A stretch of 64,000 bases of DNA. Source: Taxawa tesnikishii (nom. ined.) (Eukaryota; Ascomycota; Dothideomycetes; Dothideales). The position numbers and the translations under genes were made by a program. Location of the stretch: positions 248,001 through 312,000 of the forward strand of contig JAPDRO010000022.1 in the NCBI GenBank assembly GCA_030247885.1, given 5' to 3'. A model generated the notes under the pieces. The model did no database searches, had not been told where the DNA came from, and was given only the letters and a program-made list of their open reading frames with translations. Positions 23,018 through 34,050 of this stretch are shown here, piece by piece (within the stretch, counting starts at the first letter, position 1; each line of letters opens with the position of its first letter).

Positions 23018-23645
23018 TCTTGCTGTTGAGGGTATGTACAGAAACCAAAGAATAAAAGCAGAATGAGGGCGAGCAGAAGGCGGCTTGTTATTTGGATATG
23101 ATTCGCGATTTGATAGTGAAAGGAATACAGCCCTAGAGAGCCCTGAAAAGCCAAGCTGAATACATATATATATACAGGAGAGCAAATGAACGAAAGGCGC
23201 GGATACCTAACTAGTCATAACTTCAGCTGTCCTATTTTGAGGCCTCCAATCTTACAAATGCTACTATTTGCTGACAGGAGGTATGCCACTCGATAACTTC
23301 CCAATCACAACGGAGTGGGTTTAGCTGTATACGGCTTGGCGTTAGGAATAGCCTGCGTCGCTTGCTATTATGTTGTACGAACGAAGAGTGAGACTCGCCC
23401 GTGCATCAAATCGTTCGAGTGCGAGTCTAGCACAACAATGTCCCTTGAACCTTTTCCTGGACGAAGAAGGGGAATATGAGCTGAAGAAGGTCGCATCGCG
23501 TCGTCGCGTCGAAAACGTCGGGCTTGGCCGGAGTCTCCGAGGGCGAAAGTTAAGCGAAGAATTTCCTATCTCGTGGCTGAGACTTCCCATACAGATCGAC
23601 CTTTTGACTACCATATTCAATCGCGACTTGACATATAAACCCAGT
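23018..23645. promoter_or_regulatory. Shared upstream region of cupin and Nop13-like genes
   Basis: Divergent region. It contains an alternating TA stretch at 23161-23175 (TACATATATATATAC), about 150 nt before the cupin start, which could serve as a TATA-like element for that gene. I see no other clear signal. Confidence 0.4.
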
Positions 23646-25113
23646 ATGGCGAAGAAAGAGAAGAAAGCCAAGGTCGAACCTGGGGAAGTCGCAGAAGACG
23701 ACTTTGCGCACTTTTCGTCAGACGATGGACAGGAAGTCGCTTCGCCAACCTCTGCATCTCCCGAAACCTCATCCTCCAAGAAGCGCAAACGCTCATCCGC
23801 ACCGACCGATGAGCTAGAAATCGACGTCAACCTTCCTGAGCCGCCCTCCAAAAAGCCCTCCGTAAAGCAAAAAGGCAAAGACCAAACCCACCACTGACGG
23901 CTCTACGACCGAGAATGTGACCGTCGCAGGCGCGAGCGGGAACGGCGCGGAGCTCGCCATTTCCGACAACACTCACCCAAAAGACACCGGCGCTGCAGTA
24001 ACTGAAAAGGAGAAAAACCCGGAGAAGCGTTCCGCGCACGGGATTTGGATTGGTAACCTACCGTTCAGTTGCGACAAGGCCATGCTGCGGACTTTCTTCC
24101 TCGAAAAAGCCGGCATCGTGGATTCCGAGATCACGCGCGTGCACATGCCTACTCCAGGTGGTGGTGCCGCTGACGCGAAAAGAGGGCTAAAGCCGCAGAA
24201 CAAGGGTTTCGCGTATGTCGACTTCAACGCGCAGGAGGTGGTACAGAGGGCCATTGGGTGCAGTGAGCAATTGATGACTGGGCGGAGGGTGTTGATCAAG
24301 GATGCGAAGAGCTTCGAGGGGAGACCGGAAAAGAGTGCTGCTGCTACTGCAAATGGCGAATCTGGGGAGGGAGTGGGTGCAAAGACAAGTGCTGCGGTTG
24401 GAGGAAGTACTAAACCACCCAGCAAGCGCGTATTTGTTGGAAATTTGGGCTTCGACGTCACGAAAGAGGATTTGGAGACGCATTTCAGTCAGGCGGGCGA
24501 AATCGAGGATGTGCATATGGCGACGTTTGAGGACACAGGGAAGTGCAAGGGATTCGCGTGGGTACGGTTTGTTGAGATTGAGGCTGCGGAGGCTGCCGTG
24601 AGGGGATTCATCTTCAAGCAAGACGAGGAGGAAGAGGAAGAGGACGCAGAATCTTCATCTTCAAGTGAATACGGAGAGGAAAACGAGGACGAGGACAAGA
24701 AACCCAGCAAAAATGCAAGCAAGAAGAAGAAGAAGAAGGCCAAGAAACAGAAGAAGCCCCGGAAATGGTTCATAAACCGCCTTCTTGGTCGCCCCTTACG
24801 CTGCGAATTTGCTGAAGATGCATCGACACGCTACAAAAAGCGGTTCGGCAAGAACGCGAATAGCGAAAGCAAGAATTCCTCCAGACCGGACTGGGAAATC
24901 CCCGCCGACGCCGCTGAAGCTGCCGATGTGGAGGGGGCAGAGTCAGCGAAGCGTAGACGCACCAAGGGCGACAAGGAACAGCGGGAGGAGCAGCGCAAGC
25001 GGAAGCATGTTGATGCAAGGAATATCCGGCCCGGTGCTGCGTTGGCGAATGCACCGAGGGCGTCTGGGGCGATCGTGGCGGGTGCAGGCAAGAAGATTTC
25101 GTTTGATGATTAG
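23646..25113 (+). CDS. Nop13-like nucleolar RNA-binding protein, one frameshift
   Basis: Two-RRM nucleolar protein of the yeast Nop13 type, expected in 90S/pre-60S particles. The N-terminus is lysine- and acid-rich (MAKKEKKAKVEPGE, then ELEIDVNLPEPPSKK). RRM1 starts at HGIWIGNLPFSCDKAML and its RNP1 is KGFAYVDF. RRM2 starts at KRVFVGNLGFDVTKEDL with RNP1 KGFAWVRF. RRM2 is interrupted by a long acidic/lysine-rich insert (DEEEEEEDAES, then KKKKKKAKKQKK) before RPLRCEFAED. The tail is basic. The first 75 codons and the remainder are in different frames. Removing one A from the A5 run at 23869-23873 joins them without a stop and gives 488 residues. This is one of only two extra-base events in the window. 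Confidence 0.82.
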
Positions 25114-25950
25114 GGGCTTGCGTGAGCAAGATGTAGGATAAAGGTATGGGGTTGTACTGGCAAAGGAGTGAAAGAGAGAAACCACTGGATTAAGAAGGCG
25201 GGGTCTGGCACGTCAAGGGTGGAGGTGATATTGCGACGTTTTTGTCCGAGCTTGTTGGTAGGGCGAGGCATGTAGTGACATGGTAGGTGTCGCTTCAGGA
25301 TGCATACAACCCTCATGGTGCAGTTGAACCTAATCCCAGCGGTGTTCGCGCGAGTATCATAGGACAGGTCTATTCCTCTCCATCTCCTTGTTGTTGACGT
25401 GGTTTCATATTCCATTGTGAGGTCATTGCCGGGGCTTTTGGGATGTCAAACGCGTTCACGGCGCGCTCGCTGTTCGTTCCTCATCTCCTTTATCCCCATT
25501 TTACATCACCTCAAACTCGCTCTTCACTGGCACTCCTTGACTGTTCTATTCCAATCGTTTCCGTCTCTTGAGGACATCATCTCGAGTAATTCCGTCAGTT
25601 TCGCATCGAGCAACAGTCCCCACCCCGACCGGGGTGGAAGACCTCATTACGCTTTGCCATCTTTCTTCGACCGCTCTACTCGATACCCCTTCACCAACTC
25701 AGTTCTTCATCCGTGGTCACGACTCTGAACCCGGTTTCTGTCAATACACACCCGGTCAGCATTCACCGCACTGCTCTATTCAGTTGTCGCGATTCTCGTC
25801 TTTCACGTCGCGTCGCGTCACGACCACAGGCAGACGCGTACGTATCTTAGCGAGTCATCCTCTGGCTTCACTTCACACCGGGTTGTCTTCTTTACTCGTC
25901 GCACCTTAGATCGTAGCCTGTCGATATACGAAGCACCCACATTGGCCAAC
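25114..25950. promoter_or_regulatory. Upstream region of the GHKL ATPase gene
   Basis: 837 nt between two plus-strand genes. The second half (25470-25910) is pyrimidine-rich with repeated CTTTC/TCTTC runs, a usual feature around fungal transcription starts. I see no coding signal. Confidence 0.4.
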
Positions 25951-28900
25951 ATGATGTCTGTGGAGGAATGCGAAGAGCACATTCGCTTCATTCGAGAGGA
26001 GAAATGTCTCGACAAGCCCCCAAACTCAGTCACTGAGGATCTGGAATCCTCTCTTGAAATGCAAGTTCCACTCTTGCATCAGCTGTCTGATCAACGCTAA
26101 TTGTATACTATTTTAGATTTGCTAGTCAGCTGTATACCACCTCCACTCACTTCCTCCTTGAACTCATCCAAAACGCCGACGACAACACCTACCCGGAGGA
26201 TGTCGAGCCTCACCTCACGTTTTGCTATAGCAACAATGGCTACCTCTGGATCGGATGTAACGAAGTTGGCTTCAGCAGAGCCAACGTAGAGGCTATCTGC
26301 AGAATCAGCAGAAGCACGAAGAAGTCCAACAAAGGTGCCGGCGGATACATCGGCGAGAAAGGTATCGGTTTCAAGTCAGTCTTCAAGGTCGCAAACGAGG
26401 TCTACATCAAGTCTGGCAATTACTCTTTCAAATTCGACAAGACCAAGACGCTGGGGATGATTGCTCCGATCGTCTGCCAGTTTCCGGAAAGTCCCCACGT
26501 CATGGACAACACGGTCTCCTGTCTCAAGCTTGCAGATGGTTCCAGCTCGAAGGTGATCCAGGAGCAGCTGCAACAGTTGCAGCCTTCCATGCTGATCTTC
26601 CTCCGTCGATTGACCCGAATGTCCGTCATCGAGCTTTATGGACAGAACGGCGAGGTCCGGAGTCACCGACAGTTGCAGCGAACTGGGGACCAGACTGAGA
26701 GCAACGAGATGACTATCCACACCGTGACGGCCTCCACTTTGAACTGCGTTACCAACACGCTAGTCTCATCAGCACGGTACATGGTCACAGAATACAAATC
26801 AGAAAACATGCCAATAGAGGAGAAGCGAGCCGGCATCACTGAATCTTCCATAACTCTTGCCTTTCCTGTGACGGACACACTCGAGGCTGCTCCATCAAAC
26901 CAGGACGTCTATGCTTTTCTACCAATACGCAGCTTTGGCTTCAAGGTTTGTTGCACGAAAGCCCTTGAGATCCTCTTGGGTGCATGTCGGTCCTAACGCT
27001 CATGCAGTTTCTCGTCCAAGCCGACTTCCTTTTAGTGGCCAGCAGAGAAGACATTGATACGTCATTAAGCTGGAACCAGAGCATCCGTGACCGAATTGTT
27101 GATGCTTTCGTCAAGGCTATATTTGTGCTCAATCACACGAATCTGAGGTACACTTGGCCTGGTTATCTTCCGCAAGTCGGGCAGCAGCAGGGCACCTTCT
27201 TTGGTTCGGTGGCCAAGCAATTAATGAATCGGCTCAAGTCAACACCGGTACTGGAGACTTATGCAGGTAGTTTTGATGCGCCATCAGCCATAACGTATCT
27301 ACCCGAAAGCTACACAGGTCCGAATGGCGCTCCTCTTTTGAATGTTGGGCGCGGACTTTCTGCGCACCTCCACCCAGGTTACGGCATGGAGTATGCTGCT
27401 TTGCTGGGTGTCCTAACTATGGAACCTGAACCCTTTGTTCAGCAACTCAAGGCCTACGCATCCAAATCCCCACGGATTTCCAAGCGCAGCACCCTACATG
27501 GCACTCACGACTGGCTCTGGCTATTATAACCAACATGTCCACCAACCACAGTTTGAAGGAAAAGCTGCAAAGATCGTTCTCATTCCTCTCCGTGATGGCA
27601 CCTGGTCAGCTGCCAACAAGAGGACCCTATATTTTCCTAGCTCCTCTGCCAATTCAGCGCCTGTGCCTGATGGAATCAACATGCTGACCATCCCTTCAAC
27701 GGCCGCTCAAGACGCCAACAGACGACGTCTTTTTGCGTGGCTTGGTGCCAAGGATCTTAGCCCGCAGGAGGTCCGCCTTCGAATTGTAGGGGAGCACAAC
27801 AAAGCATCGCAGCCTACTTGGTCCATGGACGTGCTTCTTTCCCATGCCAGATATGTGTTCCAGGAGACGCTACACGCAGGACTCAACGTCTCATGCGTAT
27901 TGTTCGTGGCCACGAAAGGTTCCGGAACGCCAAAGAGAAGTTCCGAAGTGTACATGGATGAGCCAGGCCCAGCCCTTCCGATCAGCAGATATTTTGTTAG
28001 CAATCCCTCCATTGCAAACTTCATTCACCCGAGCTACCTCGAGCAGTATCAAGGCGAGTCCGGACTTTATCCCAAATGGGTTGACTGGCTTAAGAAGAAT
28101 CTAGGAGTTTCGACGCAACCACGCGCCTTCCTTCCGGGCGCTAAAGCGATCACACCGGAGTTCAACCATATCCTCCTCCATTGCAGCACTCATGTTGCCC
28201 TAACCTGTATCAGGGACAACTGGGGTCGTTTCGGTCTCAAGAACGATAACCTGCAGAGCCCAGTTGTCCAAACGGTACGTGCGAGACTCTCGTCCATGCT
28301 GGTCTCCTGCAAAGGAACGCATGACAAGGTTAAGCTTTGCGATACCATTCTGCCTCACCTTCACAACGCAAGCCCTCTAGTCAAAGTAGCGGGCCTAAAG
28401 TTTCTGGACATACCCGATGAGCAGAACGAACACTGGCTTGAATTCAGGAAGCTGGGTGTCGTCACGGAAGACGATGTCGGTCTTCGTATCAGATTGTTGG
28501 CAGGTCTCCAGCGGGGAAAGTGCCTGCCAACAAAGGCAGAAATCATTCAGTTGTATCAGGAGATTCAAATCCGCTGCAAGGAGCAGTCCGCACAAGCGAA
28601 CCTCAAGTACGTAGCTTAGTACAGGGTTCATGGAGATAAGATGAGACAGACTAACGTATCTCTCTAGGTCCTACTTTCAAAGTCAGCCTGTCGTCTATCT
28701 TCCATCGCGGAAAGCATGGGTCAAGATGGAACAATGCGTTTGGGACGCACCAAAGTGTCTGCGTAAGGTCATTCCTATTTCGCGAGATTATCGAGACCTT
28801 CGTGACTTCTTTACCAAGACCCTTGATCTCAGAAACGCATCTGTGAAGGAAATCTTCACTGAACTGCTCGAGCTGCAAAAGCAGACTGAGCAGACAAGCT

Positions 28901-31083
28901 TGATCAAAGAGATGTTACTGGAGCTAAGTCAAGAAATGAGGATAAGCAGGGAACGATACGATCCAACCCCACTGAGAACAGCTTACGTCTTTCCGGTAAA
29001 GACTGAAAAGGGTAAGACTGTCAGATCATCACTGATGGACACACACGATTCGACCTGGTACATTCCGGACCGAGAGTCGCTCCGAATGGCATTTGCTCCT
29101 CATGTCCCCTTGCTGGACTTCACTCTTGCCGAGCAGAAGACCCTTGAGCCGCTCTTGAAGAGATTGAACCTGGAACACAGGAAGCTCTCCGACCCGGCTC
29201 ACTACATGGAGGAGAGGATCATCAATGGCTCGGCTTCTTTGGATCGCGAGTACACGGCCAAGTACCGCGAGAAAGCTCCATACCTTATCGCGTAAGTTAT
29301 GTCAATTGCCCCAACCCGTGTTTTTAACAGATTGTGAGCTCAGCAGGCGATTGCTTGCTGGGACGCCTGCACAAGGCAGTTCCATAGCCACTGAGCAGTT
29401 AACGGCTTCTCTGAATGCTCTCCCGGATGACCAATTTGACCGCCAGCCGGCACATTGGCCAGGCTGATTTCGATTGTCAAAGAAGAGCTCTAACTGACGT
29501 GTTCGCAGGCTTGTTGATGAGGCCTTTCAAGATCGCGAGAGACGTCTCATTGAGGGTCTAGAAGTCTATTCTGTCGCCTCCATCACTCTTCGTCGATCAC
29601 TCCGCCTGTCGAACAACAAACAGATTCACGCCAACGACGCTACCGGCGGCGTGCTTGTAGCATCCGGACTTCGTATCCATATGTCTTCGAGCAACTTACG
29701 CGGAAAGGAGGCAGAAGCCATGTATGAACTGAATGAGGAGATCTGCAAGTACTGCAACATTCCGGAGAAGTACAGGGACCTTGCCGGTACTGTCCTGCGA
29801 GAGGATTCTGTTGAAGTCATCGAAAAGATATTGGACAGCAAGGGTCTATACTTCGTTAAGCGCAAGCTTCCGCCGGTAGTCTCTGTTAACAGTGACTCAT
29901 CTGTGGCCATGCCTCCTCCGCCTCCGTCTGCCAACGTACTGCGCAAGACGGTCAGCAATCAATCGCAGGCCTCGACGGCGATGACCCCAACATCTCCTCC
30001 ACCGGTTACCGACTCTTCCGAAGCCCCTTCAGAACGCTCGTCTTCGCCAGCTACGTCGGAGAGTCCCTCGGACCCTCCTCCTACCGTCCGTAAAGTCCAG
30101 CTGCCTGCTCGGAAGCCTGTTGTTCTTGAGACACACAATGAACTATCAGAGATTCAGAAGCTTCAGAAGCACTTCGACAGGCTTGGAAGACTGGATCCGA
30201 CTACCGAAGACCGGCAAGAAGTGAGGGTAAAGTCTTCCAGATCTGGTCCGGCCCGCAGCATTGCTCTCGAGAGAAGCACGTCGGCGTCATACGATGATCC
30301 AATTCTAAAGCCATCAGTGCTCGAGGACTTAGTACTAAGAGGCCCTGTGCGTTCTTCCGCGCCGGAAGTCACGCGCCCGATTCCTGCCAAGCGGGCCAAG
30401 TCGGCTATTTCACCTGCAATCATCAAGGCGAACGTGACAGGCGCTGAACTCGCGGGTGAGGATCCAGAGGCCATTCGTATCGGCGAAGAGGGTGAATATC
30501 TGGTATGTACCAATCCGTGCTATCTCGCCCCGCACGAAACCCACTGACTGGTGACACAGGTTTATCGGAAGCTACTTGATGTCCTAGGCGATGACTTCGA
30601 CGAAGAGATATGGACCAGCGAGACGCGTAGCAAGTACACAACCGTCCCACTCGGTGGCTTCGAAGGCGACCATGCCGACTTCACTTTCACCGACACCAGT
30701 GGCAGCTTCACGAGCTTCATCGCCGGTACCAATAAGGCCAACCGAATCGCGAGCAAATGGGAAGACTGTCGGGTTACGTATCACGTCGAGGTCAAATCCA
30801 CCAACGGCGAGCTGAAGGAAGGCTTCAACATGAGTCAAAACCAGGTTGATATGGTAAGCCACCATTCTTTGTCCCCTAATCCGAGCCACACTGACACTGC
30901 TTGCAGGCTCGTCGATGGCAGATCAGAGACGAGGAGGCCCCGGAGCACGTCTACCTCATCATGCGCGTGTGCAATCTAGACGATGATCCGCAATTCTGCG
31001 TCTACCTCGACCCCTGGAGGATGCTGGTTTCGGGAAAGATGCTGTTCCTTTCGCCAGGTGGCTACAAAGTCTTCAAGATCTGA
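25951..31083 (+). CDS. NO VEIN/sacsin-like GHKL ATPase with C-terminal DUF3883
   Basis: Large protein of about 1,560 residues. The N-terminus is a Bergerat-fold (HSP90/sacsin-type) ATPase: N box FLLELIQNADDN (about residues 49-60), G1-like CNEVGFS and G2 GGYIGEKGIGFKSVF (about 112-126). The end is a DUF3883/NOV_C domain (GEEGEYLVYRKLL, HADFTFTD, YHVEVKS, MSQNQVDMARRW), whose D...ExK pattern resembles PD-(D/E)XK nucleases. Exons: 25951-26060, 26117-26945, 27008-28606, 28668-29291, 29347 to about 29397, 29509-30502, 30560-30853, 30907-31083. Intron 1 is GC-AG (donor GCAAGT). Exon 3 needs one base at 27468-27471 and one at 27569-27571. The exon 5 end is weak. Function in fungi is unknown. Confidence 0.82.
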
Positions 31084-31522
31084 GAAGTGTACTGAAGAGG
31101 AGTGAATCTACGGGCCAGTTTTGCTTTTCACCAGCAAGAAGATTGTGGTTTCACTGGTTTTGCTCAAGGCAGAAGATGTGTAAAAGGCCGCAAGGATCCA
31201 GTGGACGGTGTGTTGCAAGCATGTTGATCAGAACGAGAAGGGGTTGACTCCGTTTGCTCTGGGTGTACTGCCATAGCCGGTGGTTGACAAGGATTTTGAC
31301 GCCGCTCTCTCAGACAGCTGAGTAACCTATCACAAGGCCGAACTGCTACCACAATATTTGCGAGTGCACATCGTAGTGGACAAGAGTCGAGATGAGAACA
31401 GTTGGTGTGTGCTTTGAGGAGAATCGAATATGCACCAGAAGTAGGCAACTTGAGTTGGTAGAACAGGGTATCTGTGACTGGGAATGCGAACCTCTCCAAC
31501 GCCAAAAACCGCAAGATGTGCC
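31084..31522. other. Convergent 3' flanks, no gene seen
   Basis: About 440 nt between two converging stop codons. It should hold both polyadenylation regions; no ORF is convincing. Confidence 0.45.
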
Positions 31523-32506
31523 TCACGCAGCGCCGAATTTCCACTCGTCGAAATCGTCGTCATCCTCATCCTCCTCCTCATCATCATCATCGCCATTCTC
31601 CTCCTTGGCATCCTCTTCTATCACCTCCATCTGCTGCGCACCCGGAGCCCCACTTCTAACCCCGGCATCAAGAAGCGCAACCCCAACCTCACCGCTCTGA
31701 CTGCCCCGTCTCAGCGCCTCCCTCTTCTCGCGCAGCTTCCTAACCCTCTCCTCCAGATTCTCCATCTCCTCGAGTTCCTCGGCCAGCGCATTTGCCGCAT
31801 CCTCCCTCTCTGCCTCAATCTCGGCATCCCGCCGGCCGCGCTGGGTGCTCTGTTCCTCCCGCGCCTGCGCCGCGATCTCCTCGGCGCTCATCGGCGCGGC
31901 CGAGATTGTGGCTCCAGAACGCGCTAATTGCGTTGCTGTTGTGGGAGGTGGGGAGGGGGTGCCGGTCGCGCGATGTCGCGCTCGAAAGCGGCGAAGAGGT
32001 CGTCGTCAGCCTGTGGTGCTGGCGCGGGTGTTGGCTGCGCGGGTTGCGGTTGCGGTTGCGACGGTGTACTCGCGTCCTCCTCCTCCTCTTCTTCTTCGCC
32101 GGTGGGAGGTAGTGTAGGCCCGGCCAGATCCACATCCACAGCTACATCCACATCCGCGTGGCCATCTTCCCCGTGCACTCCCCCGCCTTCTCATCGTCGT
32201 CGAAGAATCCCTCGGGCACGAAGCCAGCGGGCCCTTTGCTTCGTTTTCTTCCCCGTCCGCGCCAGTTGCGTCGTCGTCTGCCTTTCGCTTCTTCCCTTGT
32301 GCTGGGTTCCTGGATGACTTGGAGGCGTGCAGAGCGCGTTGTGCGTGTTGCGGCGTCCGGATGTGGTTGTCCCATAGCGACTCGGTTTTTATTTGGGCGT
32401 TGCAGAAGCTGCAGAAGAGCTTCCCGGATTCGGTGTATGATGCGCCGGGAGCGGTGATGCGGCGGGATGCACGTTCGGAGCGCAGGAGGGAGCGGATGTC
32501 GGCCAT
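31523..32506 (-). CDS. ZNF830/CCDC16-like zinc-finger protein, three frameshifts
   Basis: Homologue of human ZNF830 (CCDC16), a nuclear protein linked to the spliceosome. The N-terminal U1-type C2H2 finger is clear: LFCSFCNAQIKTESLWDNHIRTPQH (C-x2-C ... H-x5-H). A lysine-rich linker, a conserved GFVPEGFFDDDE segment, a Pro/Gln stretch and DDDLFAAFERDIA follow. After these come a coiled coil (EIEAEREDAANALAEELEEM) and a very acidic end, DDDDFDEWKFGAA. The parts lie in different frames. One base is missing at each of three G/C runs: 32229-32234, 32180-32184 and 31950-31953. With those added the reading is continuous for 328 residues, and each junction makes family-like sequence. Confidence 0.78.
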
Positions 32507-34050
32507 TGTTGGTCGTAGCCGTGTGACTGTTGTGTGTTCTTTTGAGGTACGAGTTGAGTGGTTGTGGTGGAGGTGGTAGAGGTGGGATAGTGGGATGGCT
32601 GATGTAGAATGTTCAAGGGCAGCAGGTACAGCTAGCCGATGACCTCGATGCCAAGCCAGCCGGCAATGTTTATAATGATGGCTCTCAATACCTTCGCAAA
32701 CTGATAGTCGGATAGCCTCAAAATCATACTAGGGAAAGCGGTAAGATGGTTGGCATGATGGGATGTGCCTGCCGTGACAAGAACTCTGCACAACTCAGAC
32801 AGATAGGGAAGGATGTACTATTACTGGTTTCTCCAAGGGCTTGAGAACAATATCTCATTGGATTCCGGACAGTAGCTGCGCCTTCCACTTGAATGCTTCT
32901 AGGTATCTGGTTCTAGCACCTGTTATACCCGTATGCGCATCAAGCAGCTAGGTCGTTCGCAGGCCCGAGCAGCTTCGAGAGCCAGGCGTCGCTGGCCTGT
33001 TTACGTGTGAGTACGATCGGGGAGCGGCAGCCTAAGAGGAAAGTTCAACCTGTAGTAATGCACCTTACGCTCTTGTGCTCTCAAGGGTTGAGCTGCCTAT
33101 TCGCCGAGTTGGTATTGCAGGGCAGCAGCAGATTCCAACACATTTATCCTTATCGCGAGTGGGAAGACACAACCTCTTGTACTGTCCTAAATATCTGAAG
33201 CCAAGTCCAAAGTCAGAGGAGGGCACCTAACAGCCAAGCAGGCTACACTCCGCACAGGTACGAGTCCGGCTTGCAGTAGCGACTGAGCAAGGGCAGCCGG
33301 CTGCTGCACGCGAACCATCTTACTTCACCCTCTTGCACAACAACAATGGTACAGTTTCTCCAACGATGATAGGCGGTGACGGTGATGGCCATGTCCGGCT
33401 TCTGCTGCGCACTTTCCTGCAAATCATAACCCCGCAGCAGCTTGGTCGAAACGAACAACAGTGAGGGAGCAAATCCCTTGGGATCATGCTTCTTTGGCCT
33501 TTGACGGCTGACTACTGGCTTCTCAACCGAGCGGGCGTGGTTTGGCCTGGTTTGGCGTGGTTTGGCCTGTTTGCACACAGCTTTTGGAACAAAACTCATC
33601 GCCCGCCCGCCCGCCCGCCGCTGCTTCGAAGCTCCCCTCCAGCGACGACGCCAGGACACGAAACACGCTCACCGCACACTTCTTGTCTCTCGCCGCGTCG
33701 CATCAGCGCGTACATCAGCTTAGCCCTGAAGGAGACGGATCCGAACTGTTCTTGCGCTGCACTGGTCTGGGAGTCTGCTGCACAGCTGGCTGATCCTGCA
33801 AAGTTCAAAAGCTTTCGCAGGCATCGCGTCGCGTCTGCCATACCATACCATTGACGAGGTTGCGCAAGCTTCCCAGTCATCTTCAGCACCGCACGCCTTC
33901 AGCGCGCGAGTCCAGTTGTCTGTTTTCTGTATACATAGCGTGTCGTGAATTCCACGTTTGAGACGTCCAATCCAACGTCACCCTCGCCATACCCTCGCGT
34001 CGCGTGCTCCCAGTTGCACCGTACATCTCTCAATAACTCTCGCAACCACA
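32507..34050. promoter_or_regulatory. 1.5-kb divergent upstream region of ZNF830-like and BYE1-like genes
   Basis: No gene seen. Near the BYE1 side there are short direct repeats: TTTGGC(C/G)TGG units at 33541-33572 and a CCCG run at 33600-33620. Pyrimidine-rich sequence follows up to the ATG. The middle part (32640-33240) is unremarkable. Confidence 0.4.
33600..33620 (+). repeat. (GCCC)n-type short tandem repeat
   Basis: About five GCCC units (cgcccgcccgcccgcccg) lie just after three TTTGGCCTGG-like units at 33541-33572. Both are in the presumed promoter of the BYE1-like gene. Confidence 0.75.
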
